Below, one piece after another: positions 1 through 11,200 of a stretch of DNA of 64,000 bases. The notes under the pieces are model-generated. The model had not been told where the DNA came from, did not search any database, and saw nothing but the letters and a program-made list of their open reading frames with translations. Each line of letters starts with the position of its first letter. Position 1 is the first letter of the stretch. The position numbers and the translations under genes are program-made. The stretch spans positions 372,001 to 436,000 of the forward strand of contig JASJOG010000179.1 in assembly GCA_030142905.1 (NCBI GenBank), read 5' to 3'. This DNA is from Heliopora coerulea (Eukaryota > Cnidaria > Anthozoa > Scleralcyonacea > Helioporidae).

Positions 1-65
1 TACCTAACCCACATGTAAGCACAGTGGTACCGCTTTAATCCTTTTCCTTCCGTGACCGACTTTTT

Positions 66-120
66 AATTTTACTCTGGCTAACGCCAGGTGATTTTAGTC
101 GTCAAGGGAGACGTCTCGGC
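66..120 (+). repeat. Double-hairpin interspersed repeat, copy 1
   Basis: The stretch holds two short hairpins in a row: CTGGC-TAAC-GCCAG at 75-88, then a second stem around TTTTAG at 89-103. The same arrangement recurs at about 15985, 16095 and 28020. It is non-coding and probably a fragment of an interspersed element; the family is not recognised. Confidence 0.5.
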
Positions 121-297
121 AGTGGCATACCTAAGGTATGGCTGGTCAGGAAAAGATTAAACTTTCGCAACACGGTCTACAGTAGAAACGCGAAAGGGAA
201 CATGGGAGCATTTGTTCCCCAATTTAAAGGTTTGTTTAAAAACCCACGTAGAACACATATACCCCCAAAACTGCGAGAATGCACTGTATTCTGACGC

Positions 298-350
298 AGT
301 CGCGTAGCCAGGAATTTGAAAGTGATGGGGAGGGGGGGGGAGTTGCAGAA
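298..350 (+). repeat. Poly-G-bearing transposon-end-like fragment
   Basis: A GCGTAGCCAGGAATTTG-like string is followed by a run of G. Similar 'GTGGCGTAGG/CAGG...GGGG' strings occur near 2490 and 8800 in this window, which suggests the ends of a dispersed non-autonomous DNA element. The other end was not found here. Confidence 0.25.
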
Positions 351-578
351 GAAATTTTAGACAAATGGACAGACACGATATTCGCAATGTACTAAATAAT
401 TAAAGAAAATATCAACCAGGGACTTTGCCTTATGGTAAAAGTAAAACTATTTGCATAATTTCACAAAATAATAACTTTTAAATAGGCAACGATGGCCGAT
501 ATTAAATTTCGAAAACGATTTAACGTAAAAGCGGGCTTCTTTAGTTGGTGTGATCTTTCCTCTCAGTTCTGCATGCCA

Positions 579-677
579 TCACAACCACTTTGTCTTGAGG
601 GCTGACAGGATACTTTGGTAACCACGTACCATCTCATGATCATCCGCAGGAACAGGATTCGTCGGGAACATTTGGCA
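579..677 (-). CDS. S1 exon 4 (terminal)
   Basis: Begins after an AG acceptor (TGTTCAG) in phase 0, as required by exon 3, and reads 32 codons (CQMFPTNPVPADDHEMVRGY at the start) to TGA at 581-579. It has one Cys and no membrane segment. Confidence 0.55.
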   Translation of the reverse strand, partial: CQMFPTNPVPADDHEMVRGYQSILSALKTKWL

Positions 678-3600
678 CTGAACATCTTTCATATACTTGC
701 TGATTTATAAATCGAAATTTATTCAGCAATTTGTTTTTCTGATATTTTTTAAATACGTAGATACCATGGTGATTGGTAATTTAAGATAAAGTAGGAGAAG
801 ATGATAGACAAACCAACTGGACCCGCTAAATGTCCGGTCTATTTAAAACTTCCATGGATAGGACAAATTTCCGAAACTTTTGGACAATCGATCAAGCTAA
901 TGACCGAGCAAACATTTTTTGTTGCTAGATTCGTTGGCATTTTTTCGACGAAAACTATCCTCCCACCCACTCACAAAGAGTCTCTACCTGCTTCTTCATC
1001 TAGCTGTGTTATTTACGAATTTAAATGCGAATGTGGATCTCGCTATGTGGGTAGAACTAATCAGAGACTGGGTGATAGGATCAAACAACAGGTTCCTAGC
1101 GTCGTTAGAAATAAAACTCAGCCATCACGTCAACAACCAGAACGACTATGCCGTTCCAGTCAATTGATCAGTTGCGACTCAGCTGTTGGCAAACATCTTT
1201 TGTCCAACAAGTCTTGCGCCGAAAACTACTCAGACGATAATTTTAGAATTCTTTACAAATGCCGTTCCGCCTTTCAATTGAAGGTGATGGAAGCCATTTA
1301 CATAAAACTTAATGATCCTGATCTGTGCCGGCAAAAGGAATTTGTTTTCCAACTATCCCTATTTTGACCCTTCCACATACCGTTGGGTCGATGTCATCAG
1401 TTTTCTTTAGACTATATAAGCAGGTGATATGTTTCTTTAGTTAGCAGACGTATAGCACTTGATAAGTGGTCTGCCGAAATGCATCGTGCTTTTTTCTAAT
1501 TCTTTAGGCTTATTCTTTACGTAGAATTTTACCTCTTTAAGTTTCATCCAGTTCTTTTAAGAACTAAACTATCCAACAGTCTCTGGTAACTGTGTATACC
1601 TCTTTAAAGCGTATATTACTCTTCATCTTCTCCTACTTTATCTTAAATTACCAATCACCATGGTATCTACGTATTTAAAAACTGTGTTTAAATTTGTTAC
1701 CACGACAAAATCGCTGTTTTATTATTCTGATATTTCAAACACGAAATGAATACTCATAGGACAAGCTTAATGTATCGACAAATCTAATGGATGTACCGGC
1801 TGGTCTGAACTGGACAAACAGTGGCGAGGCCTCTCCTCTGGCTACGATATTGTTTTGATGAGCTGAAGTAGTTGTAAATTACAGTCATCTTACCTTATGG
1901 TAACGTTCATCACAGTAAAGTTTAACCAATGTTTGCAGCCTCGAAGAGTTGTCAACCGTGGTCACTTGTTGAAAACTATTGTCGCAGTAGTTACACAGCG
2001 GCCCTGTTGGATTAAGGGAAAATACAAGGAGGAAAACGTATTTTAGCTAGCCGTCAACCCCCCTAAAAACGAAACAAAAAACTAAAAAACAAAACCCAAA
2101 AAACAGGTTAAAGTTTAAAAAAAAAAGTCAAAACGTAGCGCAGTAACTTTCAAACAATGCATTGCTCTTCTCTGCAGCATCACGGGTTCTGCTTCCATCA
2201 TCCACAGTTACAACTGAAAATGACTTGACAGAAGGGAACTTATGGTGCGATTTAGGTTAATTGAAAGAGTCATAATGTCATAACGTTGGACCGCTCAAAA
2301 AAGTAAGAAACAAAGACATTTAGAAGATGCCATCCAGAACTGTTAACGCGTCAGCAGCGAAGCCAGCTTATAAGCAAGTGGTGAATATAAATTGGGCACG
2401 CACAGTTCTTGGTTATTAGTTCAAGAGAGATTCCCAATTATGTAAACCTTCGGAATTCTGCATGCAGCGTTTAGGTTTTCCAAAATAATTCAGTGGCGTC
2501 AGGAGCGAAGGGGGGGGGGGGGGGGCGAGGGTCCTGGTCCCTACTTTTTTGGTTGAGGGGCTAGAATATGTGTGGGGCCAAATTTTTTTTTAACTGGCTA
2601 GTAATATAAAACTACAAACTTATGATTGCCAAATGAGATCGTTACTAAATTAAACGTTATTTTTCCTTAGAACCTTCAAAAGATCACAAAGTCGACGTGG
2701 AACAACATTCAGGTTATCCTTTTGGGCACATGTACAACGACGGCAACTCGCCGTTGGGGTTTTTAGCCCTGGAGCACCCTGTCAGGCACACTCATACTGA
2801 GATTGTGGCCTCACCGAATCTGCCCACTTTTGTTGTCGTTCTGGATACGTTTGGCTAAATTCTAGGTTGGCTACAAACGTTTTGGACGTGCTAGGCCTAC
2901 TTAGTGCACCCTCGGCTAGCGTATATGAAAATTATTCAGTGAATAATTTTTACTGAATTCGTCTCATTTTCCACTAATCTAAAATATCCGTACCTGTGGT
3001 ATTGAAGAGGAGCTCAGGAACGTTCACTTCAAACGTTGACCTTACTTTGACATCCCACTTGTTGACGCCAAACGAATATGCTTGTGTGTGTTCACAAGTG
3101 CAATGTAGGTTTAATTGCTGAAAACAAGAACTTGTATGCTTTGGTGCAGTGATGTAACACACAGTTGAGTTCACTTTGCAATTAGTTTTGAGTGGGCTTG
3201 CTTTAGGATGCTGTATAATGTTAAACAAGTTGAATTGAATCCATCCTTGCCTAGTGTAAGTAACGGAAAAATACGTCAGTACACAAAATTATCGTGGAGA
3301 CAACTGTGGCTAAAACAAGGCTGAATCAAGCCGACAATTTAGTGCTGACATGCTTTCGTTAACATCATGAGAACTCATGTATCTATGTCCATATCAATGC
3401 CTATATATACATCTAAAACAAACTTTAAAACATATTTTTTTAACGTTTCTGGGACCAGCCCCTTTATCAAAAAGCAGAAGATATAGGACGTGGATCCTGT
3501 TTATATGACTCTTGTTTATATGAATGTATCTATGCATCTACATACACTGTATAAAGATATATAGATACATTTCGGGTACATTCCCTCACCCATAAATGTA

Positions 3601-3880
3601 CATACATATATGTACATATAAATATTATTAGCAGCAGATGTTGAAGTTGGGGGGGGATAATTGTTATGAAGAAGTAGAACAATCGCAGTGCTTACAGCTG
3701 GCCTCCTGCCAATATTTCAGAAAGTTAAAATAAATGAGCAAGTGAAGTAACATTTCCATGCTTTGATTTGATGAATAAAGATATCAGCTAACATAAAATG
3801 ATGCTATACCATTAGTTGAACAAGATAGCAAGCAAGGTTTTAGTATAGGCAAGACAATACTGTATAGGCAAGACAAGACA

Positions 3881-3951
<71 letters not shown>

Positions 3952-6900
3952 GCAAGTTATGAAAGTATTGACAACATTTGTCGTGATAAGGTTACTGATC
4001 TAATTTCCCAAAGTCTTGATTCGTTGGTAGAAAGAGGATATATCGATAAAGATAATAAGAAATATTTGAAAGGTTGCTACCCTAAGTTGGGTAGATTTTA
4101 TTTACTGCCTAAAATCCATAAAAGACTTGAATATGTACCGGGTCGTCCGGTGATGTCGAATTGTGGTACAGCCACGGAGAGAATTTCAGAGTTTTTGGAT
4201 TTTCATGTTCAACTGCTTGTGATGAAAGTACCCTCGATAATTAGGGATACTACGGATTTTCTTTGTAAATTGAAAGGGTCAGGTGTTATACCGAAGACGG
4301 CTATTTTGTGTACGATCGATGTTGTAGGATTATATCCTCATATACCACACGAGGAGGGTTTGGAAGCACTTGGAAAAGTATTGACTTCAGATGTTGGACA
4401 AGAATTAGCAGACGACTTGATCAAATTGGCGCGGTTGGTTTTGGAAAATAATTATTTTGAATCTGAAGGGAAAATATATCGTAAGAAGTTGGGAACGGCG
4501 ATAGGAACTAAGTTTGCGCCGGGTTTTGCTAATATATTTATGGATGATTGGGAAAAGAATTTTCTTTCTTCATGTAGATTTAGTCCTTGGGTATGGATTC
4601 GCTTTTTGGATGATATTTTCATGATATGGCTTCATGGTGCTCAAGCGCTTGATAGTTTTTTGGGAAAGTTGAACTCGTATCATGAAACTATCAAGTTTAC
4701 ATGGGAAATTAGTAAAGAAAAGATTTCTTATCTCGATGTTATGGTATTTCTGGAGGATGGTAAATTAAGTACGGATGTGTATCATAAACCTACTGATGCA
4801 CATCAGTATTTAAATTTTAGATCTTGTCATCCACCACATGTTAAGAAAGGTATACCTTATGGTCAGGCTTTGAGATTGAAACGAATTTGTGATTCGGAGG
4901 ATAAATTTGAAAAAAGATTAATGAATCTGAAAGGTTTTCTTGTTAATAGAGGTTATAATGAGGATTTGGTTGATAGTCAATGTAGTAGGGTGAGTGGAGT
5001 TGGGCGTTCGGAGCTTTTATGTAGAAATCAAAATCGGAGTCGGTATAAAAAAAAAAGGATGGTTTTAGCTCATGATTATCACCCTGCTATGTTAAAAATT
5101 CACCGCATCCTCAGAGAATTACAGGTATTAGTTGAATGGTCGCCTTTGTTAAAAAGCATTTTACCTGAACCACCCATTGTAAGTTTTAGACGGCCAAGAA
5201 ATATTAAAGATTTTTTGGTTAGGGCAAAATTAGAACCAGAGATTCAATCCGACAAGGGAATGTTTGGTTGTGGAAAGGTTAGGTGTAAGATTTGTAAATT
5301 TGTTAAAATGGGTTCTATGTTTCAAAGTATGGTTGAAAAGAAATCTTTCCATATCAACCATTCCTTTGATTGCGATTCAAGTGGGGTGGTTTATTTGATT
5401 ACACATAAGAGGTGTGCCAAACAATATGTGGGAAGTACAATAACAGAATTTAGGAAGAGATTTAACAACCATAAGAGCTCGATGAATCGATATGGTAAGG
5501 GACAGAGAGGTATTTGTGGAGAACATTTATATGCACATTTTTTTGAAGGTCATTTGGGATTGGAAGATTTGGAAGTCCAAATAGTAGATGTCATGGATAA
5601 GAGAGAGACCCAACAAAAAGGAAAGCTTTTGGGTAGAAAAAATTAATAGCTTTGTCCCTCCTGGGATTAATGTGAGAGGCTTGTAACATGCAAATGACTT
5701 TTGTAAACATATGTAAAGACTCCCGTTGTAGGTTGTAGGTTAATCTGAGGAAGGGGCTGTGCCCTGAAATATTATATGTTTTTTTAAAGATTATTAAAGT
5801 CAACAAGATTTTTTTAAATTTGATGCTCCATGAGGTTGATGAGTTAGAGATTTGGTTTTGATGTTTCATATATATATATATTATAAGTGTAAGTGATATT
5901 TATTTGTATTTATACATGTGTACATGTGTAGGGGTACACCGGATAGTCAAAAACTTCACAATCCAGTATTTGACTGGATATTTTGTAGTATTTGGCCAGA
6001 TTTCTGGATATTTATTTGGTTCAGTTTTCTACAAAGATGCACTGGCAGATGAGGCAAAAATACACAGAAGTAGCTGGTTGGTGGTTAGTTTCTAGTTCAC
6101 TCATTAAACCACCACAAATAAAAGGTATCAATTATCAATTCAAGATTGCAATATACAGGATAGAGTTAACATGGTCTTGTACCAATTATAAAAAATGTAT
6201 AGCATTAACTCTTTCTCCACCCAATTGTTTGAAGCCTCAAATATTTAATAAGAATATGAAACTTTAAGAAACTGTATTTTCCCCATCACTGTACTTTGAT
6301 TAGCAGCTCTGTTTGTGTTTTCTGCTTGCTATTTGTATTTATTTTAATATATAGAAATATAATGCTTGATTAGTCAAATATTGTCTAGGTTAGTTTTCCT
6401 AGTTGTGTGTTTACATTCCACAAAACAGTATGTTTATAGTTAATGCAGGAAGACTTTTCTAAATGTCCAGTCCTTTCATGACAAGAAAAGATTTATTAAG
6501 CTTTCTATTAAAGTTATTATAAAAATATTTTTCAATGTTTTTGATGTAATCAGTGAGTGAATTAAAAAGAGAAGCATCACAGTAGGTGATCTTGGATTTT
6601 CCTTTTTACTATTGGCATAATTAATTACTTGAATATAATTCATATCTGATGATCTTGTACAGATGTTGCTCACTGTATTTCTTTTCTTAAACAGAACAGA
6701 AACGTTGACAAGTGCCATGTTTTTGAAAAAGAAATATATATGGGTTAAAACGTTTTGTGCTGATGTGTCCTGTGCTGATATATTGAAAGTACCTTGTCAT
6801 GAGGAAAGGTCAGGAATTAGCATACTTTCCAACGGAGTTATTAAATGGACAGGCGCAAACATGTATCTTATTAATGACGTAAGTATGAAATTGGAGCTCA

Positions 6901-7653
6901 TTGGGTAAAAACGGTAGATATATCACGCTTACAAACAAAGGTAGTTAAATGTTTTTCCTGAAAGGTTCTTATTGTGGAATTGAAACTAGTGCCAAGAAAG
7001 TTGCGTGGTTGGCATTTCAAAACAAGTGCGTTAAATGTCAACCAAAAATCTGCGATCCCCCGTCGGAAAGCCGCCGGGAATTTCCCCAAATTCAAAGTTT
7101 ATTCGAGGAAGCATAATTTTAATGACGCAATAAAAGTGGTCAACATTCTGCACTCGTAACATCTCAGCAAAAGTTTGAGCACAGAAAGGTAGGAATATTT
7201 ACGTGTACTTCAGAATACATAACAATCACTAAGTATCTTTCTTCGTGAAAAAATTTAACTGGTGGTGGTTAATACTAAGTTGACCATTGCGGTTCGATTC
7301 ATGTATTTCACTAACACGTTCCCAGCGCATTTTGTTTCCTAATTAAATAATACTTATGGGTAAGTTCAATACGGTTGACCTTCCCTTTTCTGTGTTTGCG
7401 GATTTGTAATCCAGTGTAAACCAGCGTAAGGTTACCTTTTTGAATTGCTTTCTAGCATTGTAGTCGTCACTTCTCGCTCTGACACGGCAATTATTTTGTC
7501 CCCATCTAAACCACAAAGGTTATGCTCCACTTCAGGTCTTGAACGTAAGTTTATGGTACAGTTTTCCGCACGTGTGATTCCATAGGATGTTCTCCAACAG
7601 TAGCCAAAAGTTGCAGCTATCGCTAGAACCAAAATAACTGTACGAAATGCCAT
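579..7653 (-). CDS. S1: predicted secreted Cys-rich glycoprotein (4 exons)
   Basis: I do not recognise the family. Exons on the minus strand: 7653-7436, 3250-2994, 2003-1894 and 677-579 (218+257+110+99 = 684 bases, 227 residues plus stop). Phases run 2, 1, 0 and every junction has AG/GT. The start gives a hydrophobic signal-peptide-like segment (MAFRTVILVLAIAATFGYC). The remainder has about 12 Cys and four N-glycosylation sequons (NCT, NST, NTT, NSS), with no other membrane segment, so secretion is inferred. An in-frame ATG lies six codons upstream at 7671. The start is 535 bases from that of T1 on the opposite strand. Exon 1 resembles exon 1 of S2 (53115-53347). Introns carry Penelope-like insertions. 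Exon 4 is the least certain because it rests on phase and an acceptor alone. Confidence 0.65.
746..804 (+). repeat. 59-bp inverted repeat, left arm
   Basis: The reverse complement of this arm is identical, by eye, to 1623-1681. It ends at the opening codons of the GIY-YIG reading frame, so the two arms bracket that fragment. Confidence 0.9.
1623..1681 (+). repeat. 59-bp inverted repeat, right arm
   Basis: Exact reverse complement of 746-804. The pair spans 936 bases end to end. Sequence outside the arms shows no obvious target-site duplication by eye. Confidence 0.9.
1894..2003 (-). CDS. S1 exon 3
   Basis: Acceptor in a pyrimidine-rich context (ending CCAACAG) and donor AAG|GTAAGA. The exon enters in phase 1 and leaves in phase 0. 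It encodes a Cys-containing extracellular segment (PLCNYCDNSFQQVTTVDNSS) with an NSS sequon and a third Cys near YCDERYHK. Confidence 0.65.
2004..2670. other. S1 intron 2 and flank, no gene recognised
   Basis: Contains an A-rich tract near 2060-2130 and a poly-G run at about 2508-2525 next to a GTGGCGTCAGGAG string like the end of a dispersed element. No further coding exon of S1 was found. A short minus-strand frame near 2209-2130 follows an AG but is not convincing. Confidence 0.4.
2671..2858 (+). CDS. Orphan terminal exon, unknown product
   Basis: After a strong acceptor (TTTTTCCTTAG) an open frame in phase 1 reads 61 codons to TAA at 2856-2858. It contains strings such as HSGYPFGHMYNDGNSPLGF and LPTFVVVLDTFG. 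Codon use looks protein-like rather than random. It lies in intron 2 of S1 on the opposite strand. No partner exon was found downstream of position 1, so it may be the last exon of a gene starting outside the window, or a relic. The family is not recognised. Confidence 0.35.
2994..3250 (-). CDS. S1 exon 2
   Basis: Acceptor TTACACTAG|G after a T/C-rich stretch; donor ACCACAG|GTACGG. It enters in phase 2, completing an AGG codon with exon 1, and leaves in phase 1. It encodes about 85 residues with five Cys and two sequons (NST, NTT), including CKVNSTVCYITAP and LHCTCEHTQAYSFGVNKWD. Confidence 0.7.
3425..3475 (-). repeat. Decayed Penelope-type 3' motif (hammerhead-like)
   Basis: On the minus strand a GATAAAGGGGCTGGTCCC string is followed by AGAAACG. 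It resembles the CTGAGGA...GAAA motif 3' of the Penelope copy at 3949-5686, with two changes in the CTGANGA core, so it is probably dead. Confidence 0.35.
3866..3948 (+). repeat. (AT)n microsatellite at a retroelement 5' junction
   Basis: Roughly 70 bases of AT repeats with a few AC steps run directly into the open frame of the Penelope-like copy. Confidence 0.9.
3949..5686 (+). mobile_element. Penelope-like retroelement: reverse transcriptase plus GIY-YIG
   Basis: One frame is open from 3949 (just after the AT repeat) to 5646. Early motifs are GCYPKLGRFYLLPKIHK and GRPVMSNCG, then the catalytic-type TIDVVGLYPHIPH, GTAIGTKFAPGFAN and RFLDDIFMIW; next come SYLDVMVF, KPTDAHQYL and a Cys cluster (CGKVRCKICKF), then a GIY-YIG domain (GVVYLI...KQYVGSTITEFRKRF). 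This order of reverse transcriptase followed by GIY-YIG is diagnostic of Penelope-like elements. A one-base frameshift near 5620 moves the last 20 or so codons to another frame ending at TAA 5684-5686. The 5' part is missing. It sits in S1 intron 1, opposite in strand. Confidence 0.9.
5745..5769 (+). ncRNA. Hammerhead-core-like motif 3' of Penelope copy
   Basis: CTGAGGA is followed by AGGG-GCTGTG-CCCT (a 4-bp hairpin) and then GAAA. This fits the CUGANGA / stem II / GAAA core of hammerhead ribozymes, which are known in Penelope-like elements. Stems I and III were not established by eye. Confidence 0.4.
6663..7159 (+). other. Two exon-like open stretches, unknown
   Basis: An open stretch to 6879 ends in AAT GAC|GTAAGT and includes CADVSCADILKVPCHEERSG. 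A second begins after AAAG at about 6965 and stays open in two frames: one ends at TAA 7157-7159, the other contains KCVKCQPKICDPPSESRREF and ends at a TAA near 7112. The phases allow splicing between them. No start exon and no family were recognised, and they lie inside S1 intron 1 on the other strand. Confidence 0.22.
7436..7653 (-). CDS. S1 exon 1 (signal peptide)
   Basis: ATG at 7653-7651 opens a signal-peptide-like segment, then ENCTI, LCGLDGDKII and a donor AAAAG|GTAACC in phase 2. It shares with S2 exon 1 the pattern ENC-x-I, Cys, D-x-II, and the same exit phase. Confidence 0.7.
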
Positions 7654-8188
7654 GTTCAATTCAAATTGCATTGAAAGGTTGAAACATGTTGTACTCCCTT
7701 GCTGCTAACGCGGAAGAACTAACCCTTTCTGGGAACTTCCGCCAGTACAGGGAAATACATAGTCGGTAAAGTTCTGACGAAACAGACAAAATGAAGACCT
7801 GAAGACCACAACATGCTTTGTTTGTTTTTAATAAATGATAAGAGAAGTATGAGACGGTTCTGTAGTCGTAGAATGAATTTATTTAAACAAATTAACCTGA
7901 CAGATGCTCGAATATATAGTATTTCAGGGGTGCAACTAGAGGGGAGGAGGATTGGAGGGGGGTCATGACCCTTGCCGTTCCTGGGAAATCTTATTTGTGC
8001 CCTATTAGTGGCAGCTTTTTGCCCTCACTTCACAAAATCACGTAGATCTACTTCACTTGAATTGATCAAAATCGCCCGACAATGACTTGATACTACCATA
8101 CGACCCCTGTCCTTCGAAATTCCTGCCAGGCTGAACGTAAGTCTTATTGCTGTATCTTTTACAAAGTTTTTAGATAGAAACTTTAAGT
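7654..8188. promoter_or_regulatory. Shared promoter region of divergent genes S1 and T1
   Basis: There are 535 bases between the S1 start codon (minus) and the T1 start codon (plus). The interval includes a G-rich repeat fragment near 7926-7965. No TATA box or other defined element is claimed; the bidirectional role is inferred from gene geometry, which recurs at T2/S2. Confidence 0.45.
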
Positions 8189-8291
8189 ATGTCTCGAAAG
8201 AAAGAGGCGAACGTTCATCTTATCATGGAATCTGCCGCTGAAGAGCGAGAGACTGGTGAGCCCCTGAGAGTGAAACCACGGGTGTCTGATG
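8189..8291 (+). CDS. T1 exon 1
   Basis: Starts ATG TCT CGA AAG and encodes a charged cytosolic-type N-terminus (MSRKKEANVHLIMESAAEER). The donor GATG|GTAAGAAAAG gives phase 1. It was joined to 12182 because phase and homology to T2 agree. Confidence 0.65.
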
Positions 8292-11200
8292 GTAAGAAAA
8301 GAATAATTACCATAATCCTAAAACTGAATGTTGTCCCACGCAAGACGCCAAATATTCTATACGATCGTTCGATACAAAATTGATGGGGAAAAAAGAAAAA
8401 GCACAGAAATTTCGGTGGACTCGTACTGGACTTGCACTAAACTTTGGAGTCACAACTGCTCAAGTCCAAGTCCATTCCGAGTCTTCCTAGCCGAGTCTAA
8501 GTCCATCATCCACGAGTCCTCGTCAAGGACTCAAGTTCGGACTCGAGTCTTACAATACTGGTATTTACTGCTGCTACTCCTGCAATTGATATATGTGGCA
8601 GGAAGTCTGTCACAACAGCAGTAGTGATAATCGGAGCAGTGGGGGCACTATTTTGAACTGCAGGACCAAAAGAAGCAGGAGGAGCCATTGGGGCTACACG
8701 AGAAGTGGACGCTGGAAGAAAAGCAGCAGAATATAGAGACGGCGGATAAAGAGGAACTGTAGTCATAGCAGAGCGAGTGGCAACAGTAGAAACTAAATCC
8801 AGTGGCGTAGGAAGGAATTTTACTTCGCATGGGGACTGAAGTCAGCATGAACATATGTATATATATATATACTCCCCTTGAAGTATAACAGATTTTTAAA
8901 GCCTCTTAGAATGCTGCCAAAGTCATCTGTACACATAGATTACTGTTATTTGTTCACGACTGATAAAGTCTCTTTTCCGTTGAAAAATATTATTTTCTAA
9001 ATATACAAAAATTATTCGACTTTCTTAGTCAAATTTGCTCTCCTCTATAACGGTCTAGCTGTCCTGACTACCCGTCCGTTTGTGAAATCTTCAAGATCTC
9101 GTAGACGTGTCATAGGTCGAGTGTCAGTAGGCGTACGAACCGGAGCACTGGGGGGCTGCAGCCCCCCTCAGATTCGGGCATCGTCAATTTCTTTTGGGCA
9201 ACATTTCCATTTTTCGGGCAGAAATCTTTATCTTCTCATAACCTGGGATCTGAAAGGAAAAGTATCAGCACTTTTAGACTTAACGTATTGTCAGTTGATA
9301 TTGTTTTGTTTGTACCCATTTTGATGTCATTTTAGTATTGCACAAAATATATAATAAGCGCAGTTTTGTTGAAGGCATAGCTTAATGGTTGGTTTACTTT
9401 GAAAATTCGGGCGACGCAGAAAATTTTCAGGCAACAGGCCTCAGCCCCTCCAGTTGAAATCGGTTCCGTACGCTTATGAGTGAAGATAAGAAGCTACTTT
9501 CGCAACGTTTGGCCTATTTTGGGGGGGCTGACCTCCCCTAATTTAAATGCATGAGAGAGCTGAAGTCTCTGTGGCCCCGTTTCCTAGGCCCTTGCTAGAA
9601 GCAACAGGTGATTTGAAATAGCCTGAGAAGCTGGAAACGCATCATCATGAGGATCTGTAGAGGATTACCATTACCATTATAAGCAATTACCATTATAAGC
9701 AATTCATTAAGACAACTAAATCTGAGTTTACTTCATTCAAACCAGTTACTGTAAATAACGTGTGTCAGTTACTATCCCGATTATCGGGTAATAAGTCTAC
9801 TGGAATTGATAAAATATCCAGTAAAATTATGAAAATTGCAGCACCCATGATTTCAGATTCGCTAACATACATTTTCAATCAAAGTATTACTTTATGCACC
9901 TTCCCCAATGACTGGAAAATGGCAAAAGTAATTCCACTTTTTAAAAATGGTAATCGAAACCTACCAGGTAATTATCGGCCTATTTCAATTCTACCTGCCA
10001 TAAGCAAAGTCATGGAACGAATTATCTACAACCAATTACATGATTATTTACAAACAAATAATCTGTTTTCTGAACATCAGTTTGGCTTCCGTGAGCTCCA
10101 TTCAACTGCTACAGCCTTACTAGATTGTACTAATGACTGGTACATAAACATGGATAGAAAATTGTTTAATCTTATTGTATTCATAGACCTAAAAAAGGCC
10201 TTTGATACTGTTAACCACCAAATTTTACTGGATAAGTTATCACTATATGGAATCAAAGGTAATGCCTACTCCCTTCTTAAGTCCTACTTAACTAATCGTA
10301 AACAGAAATGTGAAGTGAATGGATCTATCTCATCTGAATGTAATATTAAATGTGGAGTACCACAAGGCTCTATTTTGGGTCCCCTGTTCTTTTTGCTTTA
10401 CATAAATGATCTGCCATCATGTCTTGCTCAAACTAAACCCCGGTTATTTGCAGATGATACAAATATTACAGGAGCTGGTAACTCACTGAATGAGGTTGAG
10501 GATGCAGTGAATTCAGATTTAGAAAGACTTCGGAAATGGCTTATATCAAACAAACTCAGTCTGAATGTTGCAAAAACTAAATTTATGTTAATTGGGACTA
10601 AACCAATATTAAATAAAATTTCTGATAAACAACCTATAATCAATATCGAGGATAAACAAATTGAACAAGTCTCTGAAAGCAAAATTCTAGGCGTAATTCT
10701 TGACCAGCATTTGTCTTGGAAAAGCAATACTGACAACATATGCAAGAAAGTATCATCTGGAATATATGCCCTTAAACGTTTGCGAGATTTTGTTGATCAA
10801 AACACAATTCGGTCAGTATATAATGCTATTATTCAACCCCACTTTAACTACTGCTCTGAAGTTTGGAATGTATTTGGAGAGACACAATCCACACGCCTTC
10901 AGAGACTTCACAACAGAGCTGCTCGAATTATAGCAAATGTACCTAATGAGGTAAACCAAGAAACTGTTCTGAGCATGCTGGGGTGGGAACCTCTAAAAGA
11001 ACAACGAATTAAAACTAAAGCCAAAACAATGTTTAAAATATTAAATAACTTGGGACCACACTGCCTCAGTGAACTCTTTACATTCAAAAATGAATTGATA
11101 AAATACAATCTTCGGAACAACTCAGGCACACTTTGTTTGCCTAAACCTTGTACAAACAATATGAAAAAGAGCTTTATGTTTAATGGGGGTTCGATATGGA

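Larger units (their letters stand above)
746..1681 (+). mobile_element. Penelope-like GIY-YIG fragment between perfect inverted repeats
   Basis: The open frame 801-1367 (188 codons, ATG at 801) ends in a GIY-YIG endonuclease-like segment: CVIYEFKCECGSRYVGRT, then LGDRIKQ, then a C-terminal part with NFRILYKC and KVMEAIYIKL. This resembles the C-terminal endonuclease that follows the reverse transcriptase in Penelope-like retroelements. No reverse transcriptase lies upstream, so the copy is 5' truncated, and the first 60 or so codons are of uncertain origin. The unit sits in S1 intron 3, in the opposite orientation to S1. The flanking 59-bp arms are unusually intact, which suggests recent insertion or gene conversion. 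Confidence 0.6.

Noticed and set aside
2130..2209. Minus-strand frame after TTTTCAG as an extra S1 exon
   Set aside because: Entry phase 1 would fit after exon 2, but it ends in a stop and would exclude exons 3 and 4, which join in phase; transcript data would decide.
8506..8766. Pro/Ala-rich minus-strand frame in the T1 intron
   Set aside because: Part overlaps the GAGTCC repeat; low-complexity composition and no splice or homology support.
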